Notes under the pieces: model-generated
The model's database searches: none
Told to the model about the DNA's origin: nothing
What the model saw: the letters and a program-made list of their open reading frames with translations, nothing else
Made by a program: the position numbers and the translations under genes
Origin: a virus
IMG/VR virus record: IMGVR_UViG_3300048790_000078
Coordinates: 1-64,000 of that record
Length of the DNA stretch: 64,000 bases
Direction: 5' to 3' (one strand)
Shown here: positions 8,262 to 16,313 of the stretch, piece after piece
Position numbering within the stretch: the stretch's first letter is position 1
How the letters are laid out: each line of letters begins with the position of its first letter

Positions 8262-9767
8262 TTAAGTGATCCCGGCGCCCAAATCTGAGATAAGTCCCAT
8301 AGAATAAGGGACATAAAGTTGCAAACACTGATCCGAGTAGATTCCGTTCTGCCACTGACGAGTCACTACCGGCCAGGCCACCATGAAGTAATCGCGGCGG
8401 GTGCGGACGGCGCGGGCGATGGGGATGTTGGCGGTCGGATAGGGGTTGACTTCGCAGTCGAAGAAGATGTACCCGTCTGGCATGTTGGGGTGAAGTTCGA
8501 CGGGGATGGGCTTGGCGCCGCCCCATGCGTACTTGTTGACGTACTGCTGGATGACCGAGGAACCGGTCAGGCCGCCCACAGATTCGACGTCGTTCGAGAG
8601 ATTGACGCGGAAGCCCATGTTGCCGGCCGAGGAAGCGGTGCCGACGTTGGCGACGCAGCGGGTCAGATCGCGGATGACCTGCGAGCCGACGTACATCCGG
8701 GTGGGAGACGTCTTGTACGTGTCCCAGAAGTATTTCAGGGCCGTTTCCACCTCGACGGCGCCATTGGCTCCATCGGGCGACAGTGTGCCGCCGGCCAGCG
8801 AGTTGTAGTACCCGTTGGCGGACAGGGCCTGGGGAATGAGGCCATCGAAGCTGTACTGGTTCTGCGACCAGTCGGTGCCGTTGCCGGTATAGGCTGCGGT
8901 CTGACCGGTGGAAGGCTGCGAAGTGATCGTGATGGTGCAGATCGAAGAGAAGCCGAAGAAGTAGGCATTGGCTGCGCCGGCCGAGGAACCGACGAACCAG
9001 GCGTACCCGGCGGCGCCCTTGGTGCCGGTGACGATTGCAGCGATCGAACCGACGCTGCTGGCGGAAGTGACCGAGATGCCGGCGGAAGCGGCCGACAGGA
9101 TGGCCGAGCCACCGTTGAAGGTGAGTGTGGTGCCATCGGCGTTGGGGCGGGAGACTGAGGTCACAACCGAACCGGCCGTCTTCGAAAGCGAGGCACCCTG
9201 AAGCGTCAGAGCGACGCAGTACACGTAATAGGTGCCGGTGGCGAGTGCGCCGCCCGTGCCAGATCCTGTTCCGGTCGGAGTCGCTGTGGTGCCGAGGGCG
9301 ATCCCGGTGGGACCGTTACCCCAGAGCAGCTTGGGCTCTTCGGAGAGGATGAGCGAGTCGAGCGCCGTCCGCTGCGCGATGCCGCGGATGTCGTCGTACC
9401 CTTCGCCGGCGTACTCGGCTTCCCACGTCACGGCGTTTTCGAGGCCGATCCCGTGATAGGTCGAGAGCTTGCCAGCCGTAGCCGGAGTGATGACCCCGCC
9501 GCGCTGCCCTTCACCAAGTTCCGAAGTGACGTTGTTGGTGTTCGGGTTGGTGATGATATTCCAGTGGACCGCGAGGCCCTGACCGGCTTCCCGTTTGCCG
9601 ATACGAGGCATGCGTTTGCGAATGGGCGCGATGACCGGATAGAGAAGCTTCGCCTCCGCCTCCAGGTCGTAAAAGACCAGCCCTTGACTGGTCGAGATTC
9701 CAGCTTTATTCAGTCCGCCGGTCCGGAGTTCGGCCAGCCGCTGAAGAGCGGCGCTATCGAAGTTCAT
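8262..9767 (-). CDS. major capsid protein, HK97-like, with inserted domain
   Basis: 501 residues from ATG 9767 with a strong GGAAGGGAAG site. The N-terminal part resembles the E-loop/P-domain region of HK97-type capsids (FYDLEAEAKLLYPVIAPIRK, GLENAVTWEAEYAGEGYDD), and the C-terminal half has MYVGSQVIRDL and the final strand region. Residues about 155-305 are a Gly/Ser/Thr-rich beta insertion (TYYVYCVALTLQGA, AGYAWFVGSSAGAANAY), probably a surface domain. The scaffold gene lies directly upstream. Residues 343-370 recur in the protein at 20115. Confidence 0.8.
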   Translation of the reverse strand: MNFDSAALQRLAELRTGGLNKAGISTSQGLVFYDLEAEAKLLYPVIAPIRKRMPRIGKREAGQGLAVHWNIITNPNTNNVTSELGEGQRGGVITPATAGKLSTYHGIGLENAVTWEAEYAGEGYDDIRGIAQRTALDSLILSEEPKLLWGNGPTGIALGTTATPTGTGSGTGGALATGTYYVYCVALTLQGASLSKTAGSVVTSVSRPNADGTTLTFNGGSAILSAASAGISVTSASSVGSIAAIVTGTKGAAGYAWFVGSSAGAANAYFFGFSSICTITITSQPSTGQTAAYTGNGTDWSQNQYSFDGLIPQALSANGYYNSLAGGTLSPDGANGAVEVETALKYFWDTYKTSPTRMYVGSQVIRDLTRCVANVGTASSAGNMGFRVNLSNDVESVGGLTGSSVIQQYVNKYAWGGAKPIPVELHPNMPDGYIFFDCEVNPYPTANIPIARAVRTRRDYFMVAWPVVTRQWQNGIYSDQCLQLYVPYSMGLISDLGAGIT

Positions 9768-9812
9768 AATCTTCCCTTCCTTTCCGCCCAGCGGCGGTAC
9801 TACCAAATCTCT

Positions 9813-9822
9813 GGATGGATGG
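9813..9822 (-). promoter_or_regulatory. CCATCC leader element (copy c) before capsid gene
   Basis: CCATCCATCC on the minus strand. It follows CATAAAGTTCCTCTCTACT, where AAGTTCCT is shared with the tail tube leader. Between it and the capsid start a small hairpin CCGCC-gctg-GGCGG precedes GAAAGGAAGGG. It lies in the 101-nt scaffold-capsid spacer and may be part of a transcribed leader. Confidence 0.35.
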
Positions 9823-9868
9823 AGTAGAGAGGAACTTTATGCTCAGTCCCTCTCAAGGGAGAAACTGG

Positions 9869-10786
9869 TTAAGCCGCGTTGCCGAACTGTTCGGGAAACG
9901 GATTGCCGACCTGCGCCGGAACTTCTTTCACCGACTTCAGGAACGCGCTGCCGCCGTTATTGCCAAGCTGCCCGGATTCGACGGCCTTCAGGTATTCCGG
10001 ATTCGGCATACCGTATTCGTCGGTCGCGGGGATCTCCGCGCCAGTGGCAACCTTCGCCACCGGAGTGGGGCCGGGCTGACCTGCGACGGGCTGGCGCGCG
10101 CCGTCCGCGGCCTTTTCGAGCGACACCGTGCGCACCGGAATGGTCTTCTCGATATGCGGGGGGGCGGCGGGCACGGGAGCCAGAGCTTTGAGCAACTGGT
10201 TGAAGCCGTCCTGCACAGCGGTGATCTGAGCGTCGGCCTTCGCGGTGAGTTGCTTCACGAGAGCCGCCTGGCCGCGAGCGTTCTCGCGAGTGGCCTGCTT
10301 CTTGAACGCTTCGAGCTTGCGGTTGTAGCGCTTTTCGGTGCGTTCCGCAGCAGCGAGACCCTTGTCGCTCTCTTCGTCGGCCGAGTCCACCGCATCGTCG
10401 ATCGCGCCTTCGGCGTTGTCGAGGTGCTCTTCCTGGGAGGTGATGAGCTTGTCGAGGGCGCCGTGGTGGGTTTCCATGCCGCTCATGTGAGTGGTCATGT
10501 CCTTCGCTTCGCCGGCATCTTCCACCTTGCCGAGCTTGCCAGAGGCGATGGCCTTGCCCATGCAGTCCTTCATGTTGTCCAGGTGGCTGGCCATGCCGTC
10601 CATGTGCTCGCCCATCTTGTCGTGGGTCTCGATCGCCTTACCGATAGCCTTCGCCGCTTTGCCGAGGTGATCGGCGGCCTTCTTGAGCTTTTCAACGACT
10701 TCGGTGGTGAATTTCGCGAACTGAGCCGGGCCGTCCGGGCCTGCTGCGATCTTCTGCAGATCCTTTGTGAGTTTTTCGACGTCCAT
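9869..10786 (-). CDS. scaffolding protein
   Basis: 305 residues, almost entirely helical and charged (EVVEKLKKAADHLGKAAKAI, DAVDSADEESDKGLAAAERT), with a Pro/Ala-rich hinge around 210-245 and a polar C-terminus. It lies immediately before the capsid gene and after the protease gene, the classical place for a scaffold. Met/His-rich repeats (MGEHMDGMASHLDNM) are unusual. No good ribosome-binding site is close to the ATG; GAAAGGAAG is 28 nt away but a CGGGC-gct-GCCCG hairpin between them would bring it near. Confidence 0.75.
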   Translation of the reverse strand: MDVEKLTKDLQKIAAGPDGPAQFAKFTTEVVEKLKKAADHLGKAAKAIGKAIETHDKMGEHMDGMASHLDNMKDCMGKAIASGKLGKVEDAGEAKDMTTHMSGMETHHGALDKLITSQEEHLDNAEGAIDDAVDSADEESDKGLAAAERTEKRYNRKLEAFKKQATRENARGQAALVKQLTAKADAQITAVQDGFNQLLKALAPVPAAPPHIEKTIPVRTVSLEKAADGARQPVAGQPGPTPVAKVATGAEIPATDEYGMPNPEYLKAVESGQLGNNGGSAFLKSVKEVPAQVGNPFPEQFGNAA

Positions 10787-10831
10787 GATTGTTTGTTGCG
10801 GGCAGCGCCCGGCTTCCTTTCAAAAGTTGGT

Positions 10832-10837
10832 GGATGG
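10832..10837 (-). promoter_or_regulatory. CCATCC leader element (copy d) before scaffold gene
   Basis: Minus-strand CCATCCACC followed by AACTTTTGAAAGGAAG, a hairpin and the scaffold start. It begins 7 nt after the stop of the protease gene. Same order of elements as the leaders of the tube and capsid genes. Confidence 0.35.
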
Positions 10838-10844
10838 ACGATAC

Positions 10845-12422
10845 TTACGAAGCTTTTGCCAGCGCGAAGATACTGCCGATAGCGCTCAGTTCAAGTGCAC
10901 CTTCGTCGCTGGCAATCTTTTTCGCCGAACCGAAACCGAGAGATTTCAAATGATCGCTGAGTGACCGCACTCCGCTGCCGCGAGTGATCTGGCCGACAGG
11001 CCCACTTGGAATTTGCTGACCACGGTGCTCCCAACTCGCACCACTGTTTTTAGGATGGGCGCCTAGGTAAGACACCTTTACCCTGCTCGTGGGAGTGTAA
11101 AGCGGATGACCAACGGACGGCCTGTATTTGCCTGTGCCTGTGGACTCAAAACCTGCACCGCTTAAAGCCTCGCTGAACTTGCCGTCTTCGCCGTGGTTCT
11201 CGTTGAACTTCGCAAGATCGAAAATACCGAAAGTTCCCAGCTCAAGCGCATCGTCTTCGTCTCCGGCCTGCGAATCCCGAATCAGTTCGCCCACTTCCTC
11301 CGTCGCGAGATCGATAAAGATCTGCTTCAGCGGTTGCAGCGCGGAAAGTAACGCCGCCGGGATCTTCGAGTCATCGTCCTCGTAGATCGCTTCGTCGCGC
11401 AGACTCGATTCCATCCACGCCAGCGAGCAGAGGATATCCGCCAGGCGGCCGACATCCCACATGGACTTCGCGAGCGGCGCGCGGTCGGCGTCGACCACGA
11501 TGCCGCGCTTCGCCAGCGCGTTCGGGAAGCAGTCCATCACGGCTTTCTGGGCGAAGGTCTTCGCTTCGACACCGTGCTTGCGGGCCGCTGCGATGATGTG
11601 CTGCGCGACCACATGCTTCTTCTCGGGCGGAATGCCTTCGGTCTGGTTGAACCGCGCCATTGCGTTCTGCGCATGGGCGGCGTCCGGCGTCGGCAGTGAC
11701 CATGTGTCCGGCTTGGTCGGATCGCCGACGAAGGCGAAGTCTTTCGCCGTCAGTTCTTTCCCTGCCACGGCTTTCGTCTTCTGTCCGCTGGCCTTGACCA
11801 GTAGTTCGTCGAGCTCGGAATCGTTCAGCGTTTCGATACCGGCCTTGACCATCTTCGAAGCCAGGCTCTTCGCCAGTTCGTCAGTGCGGATGCAGGCGAA
11901 CTTCCGGAGCTCGGTACCGCCACCGGCCTTAACGACTTCGAAGGTCGCTCCCGGGATGCAGGGGGCGTCGACCAGTGAGAGCTCGGCGGGCGCGCCGGTA
12001 TAGCGCTTGAAGCCCTTGTGAACCGGATCTTCCCACTTCTGCCCGACGTAGTCGCCACCGATTGAAAAGCCGGTATAGACGCCTTCCTCGCACTTTTTCC
12101 ATTCGTTCTCATCAATCACTTTGGCGCCGACTTCGAAGCGCTTCAGTGCATCATTCGGCTTGAAGGAGATGAGCTTGCCGGCTGCGATCTTCGTGTGCAT
12201 CGACCGGAGGTTGCCGAGCGATGCGCCGTTGGTGGCGTCGACGAAAGACTGGGACCAGCGTTCGAAGTGTGGTTTCGAGGTGTCGTAGTCGAGAACCTCG
12301 CCAGCCCGGTCCGGCTCTTCGACGGCAGCCACGCCCCACACCTCATGTCGCTCGCGGTCGATCTTGGTGATCGGGATCCGCAAGACTGACCGCTGATCGG
12401 TGTTGGGTGTCTGGAAGAACAT
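10845..12422 (-). CDS. prohead maturation protease with C-terminal KFNENH-linked extension
   Basis: 525 residues. The first 170 residues match XkdF-like phage serine proteases: VWGVAAVEEPDRAGEVLDYD, then SMHTKIAAGK with a candidate catalytic His, VYTGFSIGG with a candidate Ser and APAELSLVDAPCIPGA. The middle (residues 170-400) is helical. At residue 405 the linker KFNENHGEDGKFSE begins, followed by about 105 residues unlike the protease (YTPTSRVKVSYLGAHP). The same linker occurs in the proteins at 16291 and 18545. The extension ends in IFALAKAS. It precedes scaffold and capsid genes, as expected for a head protease. Confidence 0.75.
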   Translation of the reverse strand: MFFQTPNTDQRSVLRIPITKIDRERHEVWGVAAVEEPDRAGEVLDYDTSKPHFERWSQSFVDATNGASLGNLRSMHTKIAAGKLISFKPNDALKRFEVGAKVIDENEWKKCEEGVYTGFSIGGDYVGQKWEDPVHKGFKRYTGAPAELSLVDAPCIPGATFEVVKAGGGTELRKFACIRTDELAKSLASKMVKAGIETLNDSELDELLVKASGQKTKAVAGKELTAKDFAFVGDPTKPDTWSLPTPDAAHAQNAMARFNQTEGIPPEKKHVVAQHIIAAARKHGVEAKTFAQKAVMDCFPNALAKRGIVVDADRAPLAKSMWDVGRLADILCSLAWMESSLRDEAIYEDDDSKIPAALLSALQPLKQIFIDLATEEVGELIRDSQAGDEDDALELGTFGIFDLAKFNENHGEDGKFSEALSGAGFESTGTGKYRPSVGHPLYTPTSRVKVSYLGAHPKNSGASWEHRGQQIPSGPVGQITRGSGVRSLSDHLKSLGFGSAKKIASDEGALELSAIGSIFALAKAS

Positions 12423-12423
12423 G

Positions 12424-12666
12424 TTAGGCGCCGCCTTCCTCGGTAACTTCGACTTTCGGTGCTTCGATCTGAAGCGGTTCGTCGATCTCGACGGCAGTCA
12501 GCACGCAGGGAGGATCGAGATCCTCGACATTCGTGACGCGCAGCGCGGCGAACTGCCCGTGGCACTGGCCGCAGTCCGCATGAAGGTGGTTCGGCTGGGC
12601 TGGAACCGCGACGACTTCAACCGTCGCAGTGTGACTGCATTCGAGATCGACCGTGATGCGCTTCAT
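12424..12666 (-). CDS. small Cys/His protein
   Basis: 80 residues from ATG 12666. CSH near the N-terminus and HADCGQCHG further on could bind zinc; the rest is acidic. It stops one base before the protease ATG (TAACATG), so the two are probably translationally coupled. Function not recognised. Confidence 0.55.
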   Translation of the reverse strand: MKRITVDLECSHTATVEVVAVPAQPNHLHADCGQCHGQFAALRVTNVEDLDPPCVLTAVEIDEPLQIEAPKVEVTEEGGA

Positions 12667-12668
12667 GA

Positions 12669-14102
12669 TTACTGGAGCACCTCGATGTGCAGGCTCAACA
12701 GGCGGACCGTGGTATCGGCTGCCACCAGCGGTTCGATTGCCAGCGTGTACCACTGCTGAGAGAACAGCCCGAGCGATCCGACCGCAGCGTTGCTGGTATC
12801 GGCGCCGACCGGGACAACCGTGCCGGCCGCGTAGGACGCGATGAACTGCGATTCAGGCTGAATCGACCCAACAGCGGTTGCGCCAACTGCGTTCGTTGTC
12901 ATCGTGCAGGTGAAATTCGTATCGGTATATGGCTGAGTTGCCCACACCACGCCGCTCACTGCGTTACAGACGGCGACGGGAAGTCCCGCCGTGACGCCGC
13001 CCGCCCAGCCGGTCATCAACTGAATGGAAAGCGTGCTCGACGCGCCGGCGGTCAGCAGGAGTTTGCCGGACACGCGAATCGTGCGCCCGATTACGTTCTG
13101 GAAGCCAGCGGGCAGATTGAAGCTGCCGAGAGGCGTAAGATCTGAAGCGGTTGCGCTGGCGATCGTGCCCGATCCGAACGGCCCATAATTGGTCTGGAAG
13201 CCGAAGCCAGGTTGCGCGGATGGCACGTAGCCGAAGGTCGTATGGCCCTGAGGTACCGGGTTGTTCGTATTGGTAACGCCGAGGGCGACCGGAGCCAGGT
13301 ACGTGGTCGTGGTGAAAGTCGTTGCCCAGGTACCGGTTGAAGTCAGGGCGCACGCGGCGATGGTGCTCACCAGCGTACTCAGCGTGCAGTTCGAAGAAGT
13401 TACCGGAAGCAGATACGAGGTCGCCGCGGAGGTGGTGCCAGCATACATTCGCCAGCCAACCGCGCCGGTCGCGCACGTCGGAGGAACTGGCACGGTCAGC
13501 GTGTAGTTGAGGGTCGGGGTCTGCGTGTAGTCGGCGGAGGCCGCACTTTCGCCGCCAAGCGCGTCAACGCATGTGGCCGTAAAGTGGGTCGAGGATGCCG
13601 CCCAGGTTCCAGTGGCCGAGGTGAAAACGATGTTCGTGGCCGTCAAGGTAGTCGGCGGCGCGATCACCGTCAGCGTGGTCGGCTGCATCGTGTAGAAGGA
13701 CGGCACTACGCCGTTCACGGATCTGTTGTCCCGGATCGTCACGTTCGAGAGTGGAGAGATGCCGGCGACGGTCGCATTGGTTCCGCCTGCGGTGGTCCAC
13801 GACTTGTCGATGATGACCTCGCCGCCACCGTTCGCGCCAACAGCGTTAACCGCTTCCTGGAGTCCGAACGTGGTGCTGGTGCTCGAAGCAAAATTGATCG
13901 CGTTGTTATTGTTGATTCCGGTCCAGAGGTTCGAGGTGGCTCCGCAGCCCAGGAGCGAAGATCCGTTCCATGTGAGAAGGGGGACGCCGACCTGATTGTT
14001 TGGTCCGAGACAGGGAGTGCCTGACGTCTGAGCCGAGGCGGGGACGGTCAGTGCCGCCATCAAGAAGAGCCCAACGAGGGCGGAGCGGAAGAGATTTGTC
14101 AT
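12669..14102 (-). CDS. secreted beta-rich protein with signal peptide
   Basis: 477 residues from ATG 14102; ATG 14114 is in frame but abuts the GAAAGG site. The N-terminus is a clear signal peptide (FRSALVGLFLMAALTVPASA, cleavage before Q). The mature part is Thr/Ser/Gly-rich, with FGLQEAVNAVGANGGGEVII resembling the entry to right-handed beta-helix proteins, then repeated beta segments (LTATNIVFTSATGTWA; STGTWATTFTTTTYLA). A Sec signal in a virion gene region is unusual. It may be a surface-modifying protein or cargo made by the infected cell. Not assigned to a family. Confidence 0.6.
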   Translation of the reverse strand: MTNLFRSALVGLFLMAALTVPASAQTSGTPCLGPNNQVGVPLLTWNGSSLLGCGATSNLWTGINNNNAINFASSTSTTFGLQEAVNAVGANGGGEVIIDKSWTTAGGTNATVAGISPLSNVTIRDNRSVNGVVPSFYTMQPTTLTVIAPPTTLTATNIVFTSATGTWAASSTHFTATCVDALGGESAASADYTQTPTLNYTLTVPVPPTCATGAVGWRMYAGTTSAATSYLLPVTSSNCTLSTLVSTIAACALTSTGTWATTFTTTTYLAPVALGVTNTNNPVPQGHTTFGYVPSAQPGFGFQTNYGPFGSGTIASATASDLTPLGSFNLPAGFQNVIGRTIRVSGKLLLTAGASSTLSIQLMTGWAGGVTAGLPVAVCNAVSGVVWATQPYTDTNFTCTMTTNAVGATAVGSIQPESQFIASYAAGTVVPVGADTSNAAVGSLGLFSQQWYTLAIEPLVAADTTVRLLSLHIEVLQ

Positions 14103-14136
14103 GTTCGAAACCATCCTTTCAGTCTGGCGGCAGGAA

Positions 14137-14142
14137 GGATGG
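14137..14142 (-). promoter_or_regulatory. CCATCC leader element (copy e)
   Basis: Minus-strand ATTCCATCC 23 nt before the start of the signal-peptide protein's upstream ATG, with ACTGAAAGGATG downstream and a T-rich CATTATTCTT stretch upstream. It lies between TnpB and this gene. Confidence 0.3.
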
Positions 14143-14188
14143 AATCGAAATCAGTTTACGACGAGAAGAATAATGAACTTCTATCCGA

Positions 14189-15310
14189 CTACACTAGCAT
14201 AGCCGCAATAGATTTTGAAGGGACTATCCCCGCAGCGCTCATCCCGAGCGCTTTGATATTCAGTCCAGAGTTGTGGTCGCGCCCGATTGTCAGCCCGCAG
14301 GAACAGGCGTGAATCCTGTCCGCCAGCGTCTTCGGAACGACCGCACCGCAACCGGAACATCTCTGAGAAGTGCCGCGCGGATTCACCGGTACAGCCCATT
14401 TACCGGCGCTTTCAGCCTTGTAAATGATGCACCAGATCAACAGCCCCCAGGCGGCGTCCATGATCGATTTGGAAAGCTGGCGGTTGGCCGCCATGTTCTT
14501 TATTTTCAGGTCTTCGAAGGCGATCAGGTCATAGTTTTCGACCAGCCGCTTCGAGATGTGATGCAGGTAGTTCCTGCGGGCATCGGCAGCCCGTTGGTGA
14601 GCCCGGCGTAGCGTTTCAACCGTGCGCACTCGATTCTTCGATCGGCGCTGCTTCGTCGCCAGCCGCCGACCGGCCGCCGCGATCCGCGATTCATGTTTCC
14701 GCGTCCAGCGCGGATTCTCGATAACCGTCCCATCGCTCAACGTCGCGAGCGCGGTCAGACCAACGTCGATGCCAACCGGATTTGATACCGCGCATTTCTC
14801 TGGCGCGGGGCCTATGTCGCAGACAACCGAAGCGGTCCAGCGCTTGCCGTCACGCCTGATGGTGCAGGTTTTCGGCGTCCCGCTGATCGGGCGATTGCTG
14901 CGCGTACGGATATCACCGATAAGCGGAATCTTTATGGAGTGAGCGCGCACGACAGGATGGTGGTCGGCCAAAGTAAACGAGTTGTACCTCGACTTTGACC
15001 TGAAACGAGGATAGCCCGGCGTCTGGCCATTTCTTGAGCGCAGGAAAAACGCTTTGAATGCGCGATCCACGCGCCGTAATGGGTCGCGTTGTATCTCAGC
15101 GGCAATCCATTGAAACTGCGGGTCTTTCCTGAGATCGGAAATCTGCTTATATTGATCGTACAGGCTGATCGATTTGCGCTGCAATTTCCAGGCGTCACGC
15201 CGTTCTTGAAGAGCTGCATTATAAGTTTCGCAATTGTCCAGAAGGATGCGCTCTAGAGCTGAGCGCTCGCCAGCATTCGGCAACATCCTGAACTGATAAG
15301 TGCGAAACAT
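14189..15310 (-). mobile_element. tnpB: IS200/IS605-type TnpB (RNA-guided nuclease ancestor of Cas12)
   Basis: 373-residue coding sequence. The RuvC-like residues are all visible: D182 in GIDVGL, E266 in IAFEDLKI and D345 in GRDHNSGLNI. The zinc finger is CSGCG (318-322) and CSCG (336-339). Length fits complete TnpB. No TnpA transposase gene is near, so this is an orphan TnpB. In this family the guide RNA comes from the 3' end of the gene and the flanking right end, here 14110-14250, but I cannot define the element ends by eye. It separates two late genes. Confidence 0.9.
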
Positions 15311-15319
15311 GCGAAACGG

Positions 15320-15652
15320 TCACTGACCGATGCGCTGAGATTCGAGCTGCTGCAGTTGGCCCTGAAGCAAATTCAGTTCGCTCTGAGCTGAGCCGTGGGC
15401 GTCGGAAGCCATCGTGAAATCGTTCCGCACTTTGCCTTCTTTCATGCGGGCGGCCTTGAGCATTTCCTGAGCTTCAGCCACGTCGGCAGTGGCCTTGGCG
15501 ACCTCAACGCGCAGCGCATCGAAAGCCTCACGCCGAGCCTGGACTTTCGCCAGCGCGGCTTTGATGTTGGCCTTCAATTGGCTTTTCCGCTGTTCGTTCA
15601 GAGGGCCCTGCTGAAGGGGAATGGCTTGCTGTGTCTGCTGCGTGGTGATCAT
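15320..15652 (-). CDS. coiled-coil protein
   Basis: 110 residues, mostly helix with heptads (KANIKAALAKVQARREAF, DVAEAQEMLKAARMKEGK, ELNLLQGQLQQLESQ). Gln-rich N-terminus. No catalytic motif. Its reading frame ends 10 nt before TnpB starts, so TnpB inserted just behind it. Possibly a virion or scaffold-like component; function unknown. Confidence 0.55.
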   Translation of the reverse strand: MITTQQTQQAIPLQQGPLNEQRKSQLKANIKAALAKVQARREAFDALRVEVAKATADVAEAQEMLKAARMKEGKVRNDFTMASDAHGSAQSELNLLQGQLQQLESQRIGQ

Positions 15653-15657
15653 GGCTT

Positions 15658-15999
15658 CTAATTTACCACCGGTGGCGGCTCTTCGGCGGGAGGCTCATCG
15701 TCATCGGCGCCGGGCGCGGCAGCCGCGGGGACGGGCTCCTCGACCGGTTTCACTGGCAGCAACCGAAGCACGATCGTCTGGGCGGAGACAGCGCAGAGAA
15801 CGACTTGCCGCATACATCCGCCACAGATAGAAGGCCCGCAATGCTCCAGCACGATGATGCTGGTCTGAGGCAGATTCTGGAAGCGCGGCGGTTTGCATTC
15901 AACGCGGTTGACGTGACCGCATTCGCAGGGCACGTCGTACATGTTTGGGTCGGATGGAGCGGCGGGAAGGCCGGTTCGCGGATCGAGGATGGGAATCAC
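15658..15999 (-). CDS. Cys-rich protein with acidic Pro-rich tail
   Basis: 113 residues. CECGHVNRVEC and later CGPSICGGCMRQ give four to six candidate zinc ligands. The C-terminus is Pro/Ala/Glu/Asp-rich (GADDDEPPAEEPPPVV). Function unknown. It is 5 nt from the coiled-coil gene and in the same operon. Confidence 0.5.
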   Translation of the reverse strand: MIPILDPRTGLPAAPSDPNMYDVPCECGHVNRVECKPPRFQNLPQTSIIVLEHCGPSICGGCMRQVVLCAVSAQTIVLRLLPVKPVEEPVPAAAAPGADDDEPPAEEPPPVVN

Positions 16000-16004
16000 G
16001 AAGT

Positions 16005-16313
16005 CTATGATACAGCAGACTCAACGGGAGTTGTCGGGTCCAGTTCCTCGCCCTGTTCTGCCAGCCATTCCTCCATTGAAGGAATCTTGTCCACGTCAGC
16101 CGGCGCGGAATCGACAGGCTCTTCTGGATGGTCGGCCTCGTACTGCGTCCCGGCTTTGATCATGGCGGCCAGCGTCGCGCGGTCCTGCTTGTCCTGCTCA
16201 TCCATCAGTTCATCCCAGTCGGATTGCGAGACGAAGTCTGGTTTGAGTTTATTCAATTCTGCCCGCAATGCGAGCCTGTGGGTGTCGTCGCTATTTGTAC
16301 TGGTAGCTTCCAC
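16005..16313 (-). CDS. acidic hypothetical protein
   Basis: 102 residues from a GTG start, chosen because GAAGGAAAG lies about 8 nt upstream. Very acidic C-terminal half (EEPVDSAPADVDKIPSMEEW). It overlaps the 3' end of the multi-module effector gene by 23 nt, suggesting coupled expression; an immunity-like role is conceivable but not supported by any motif. Confidence 0.5.
   Translation of the reverse strand: MEATSTNSDDTHRLALRAELNKLKPDFVSQSDWDELMDEQDKQDRATLAAMIKAGTQYEADHPEEPVDSAPADVDKIPSMEEWLAEQGEELDPTTPVESAVS

Noticed and set aside
8319-9158. Long plus-strand frame across the capsid gene, and a similar one over the scaffold at 9815-10882
   Set aside because: Both are antisense readings of well-supported structural genes.
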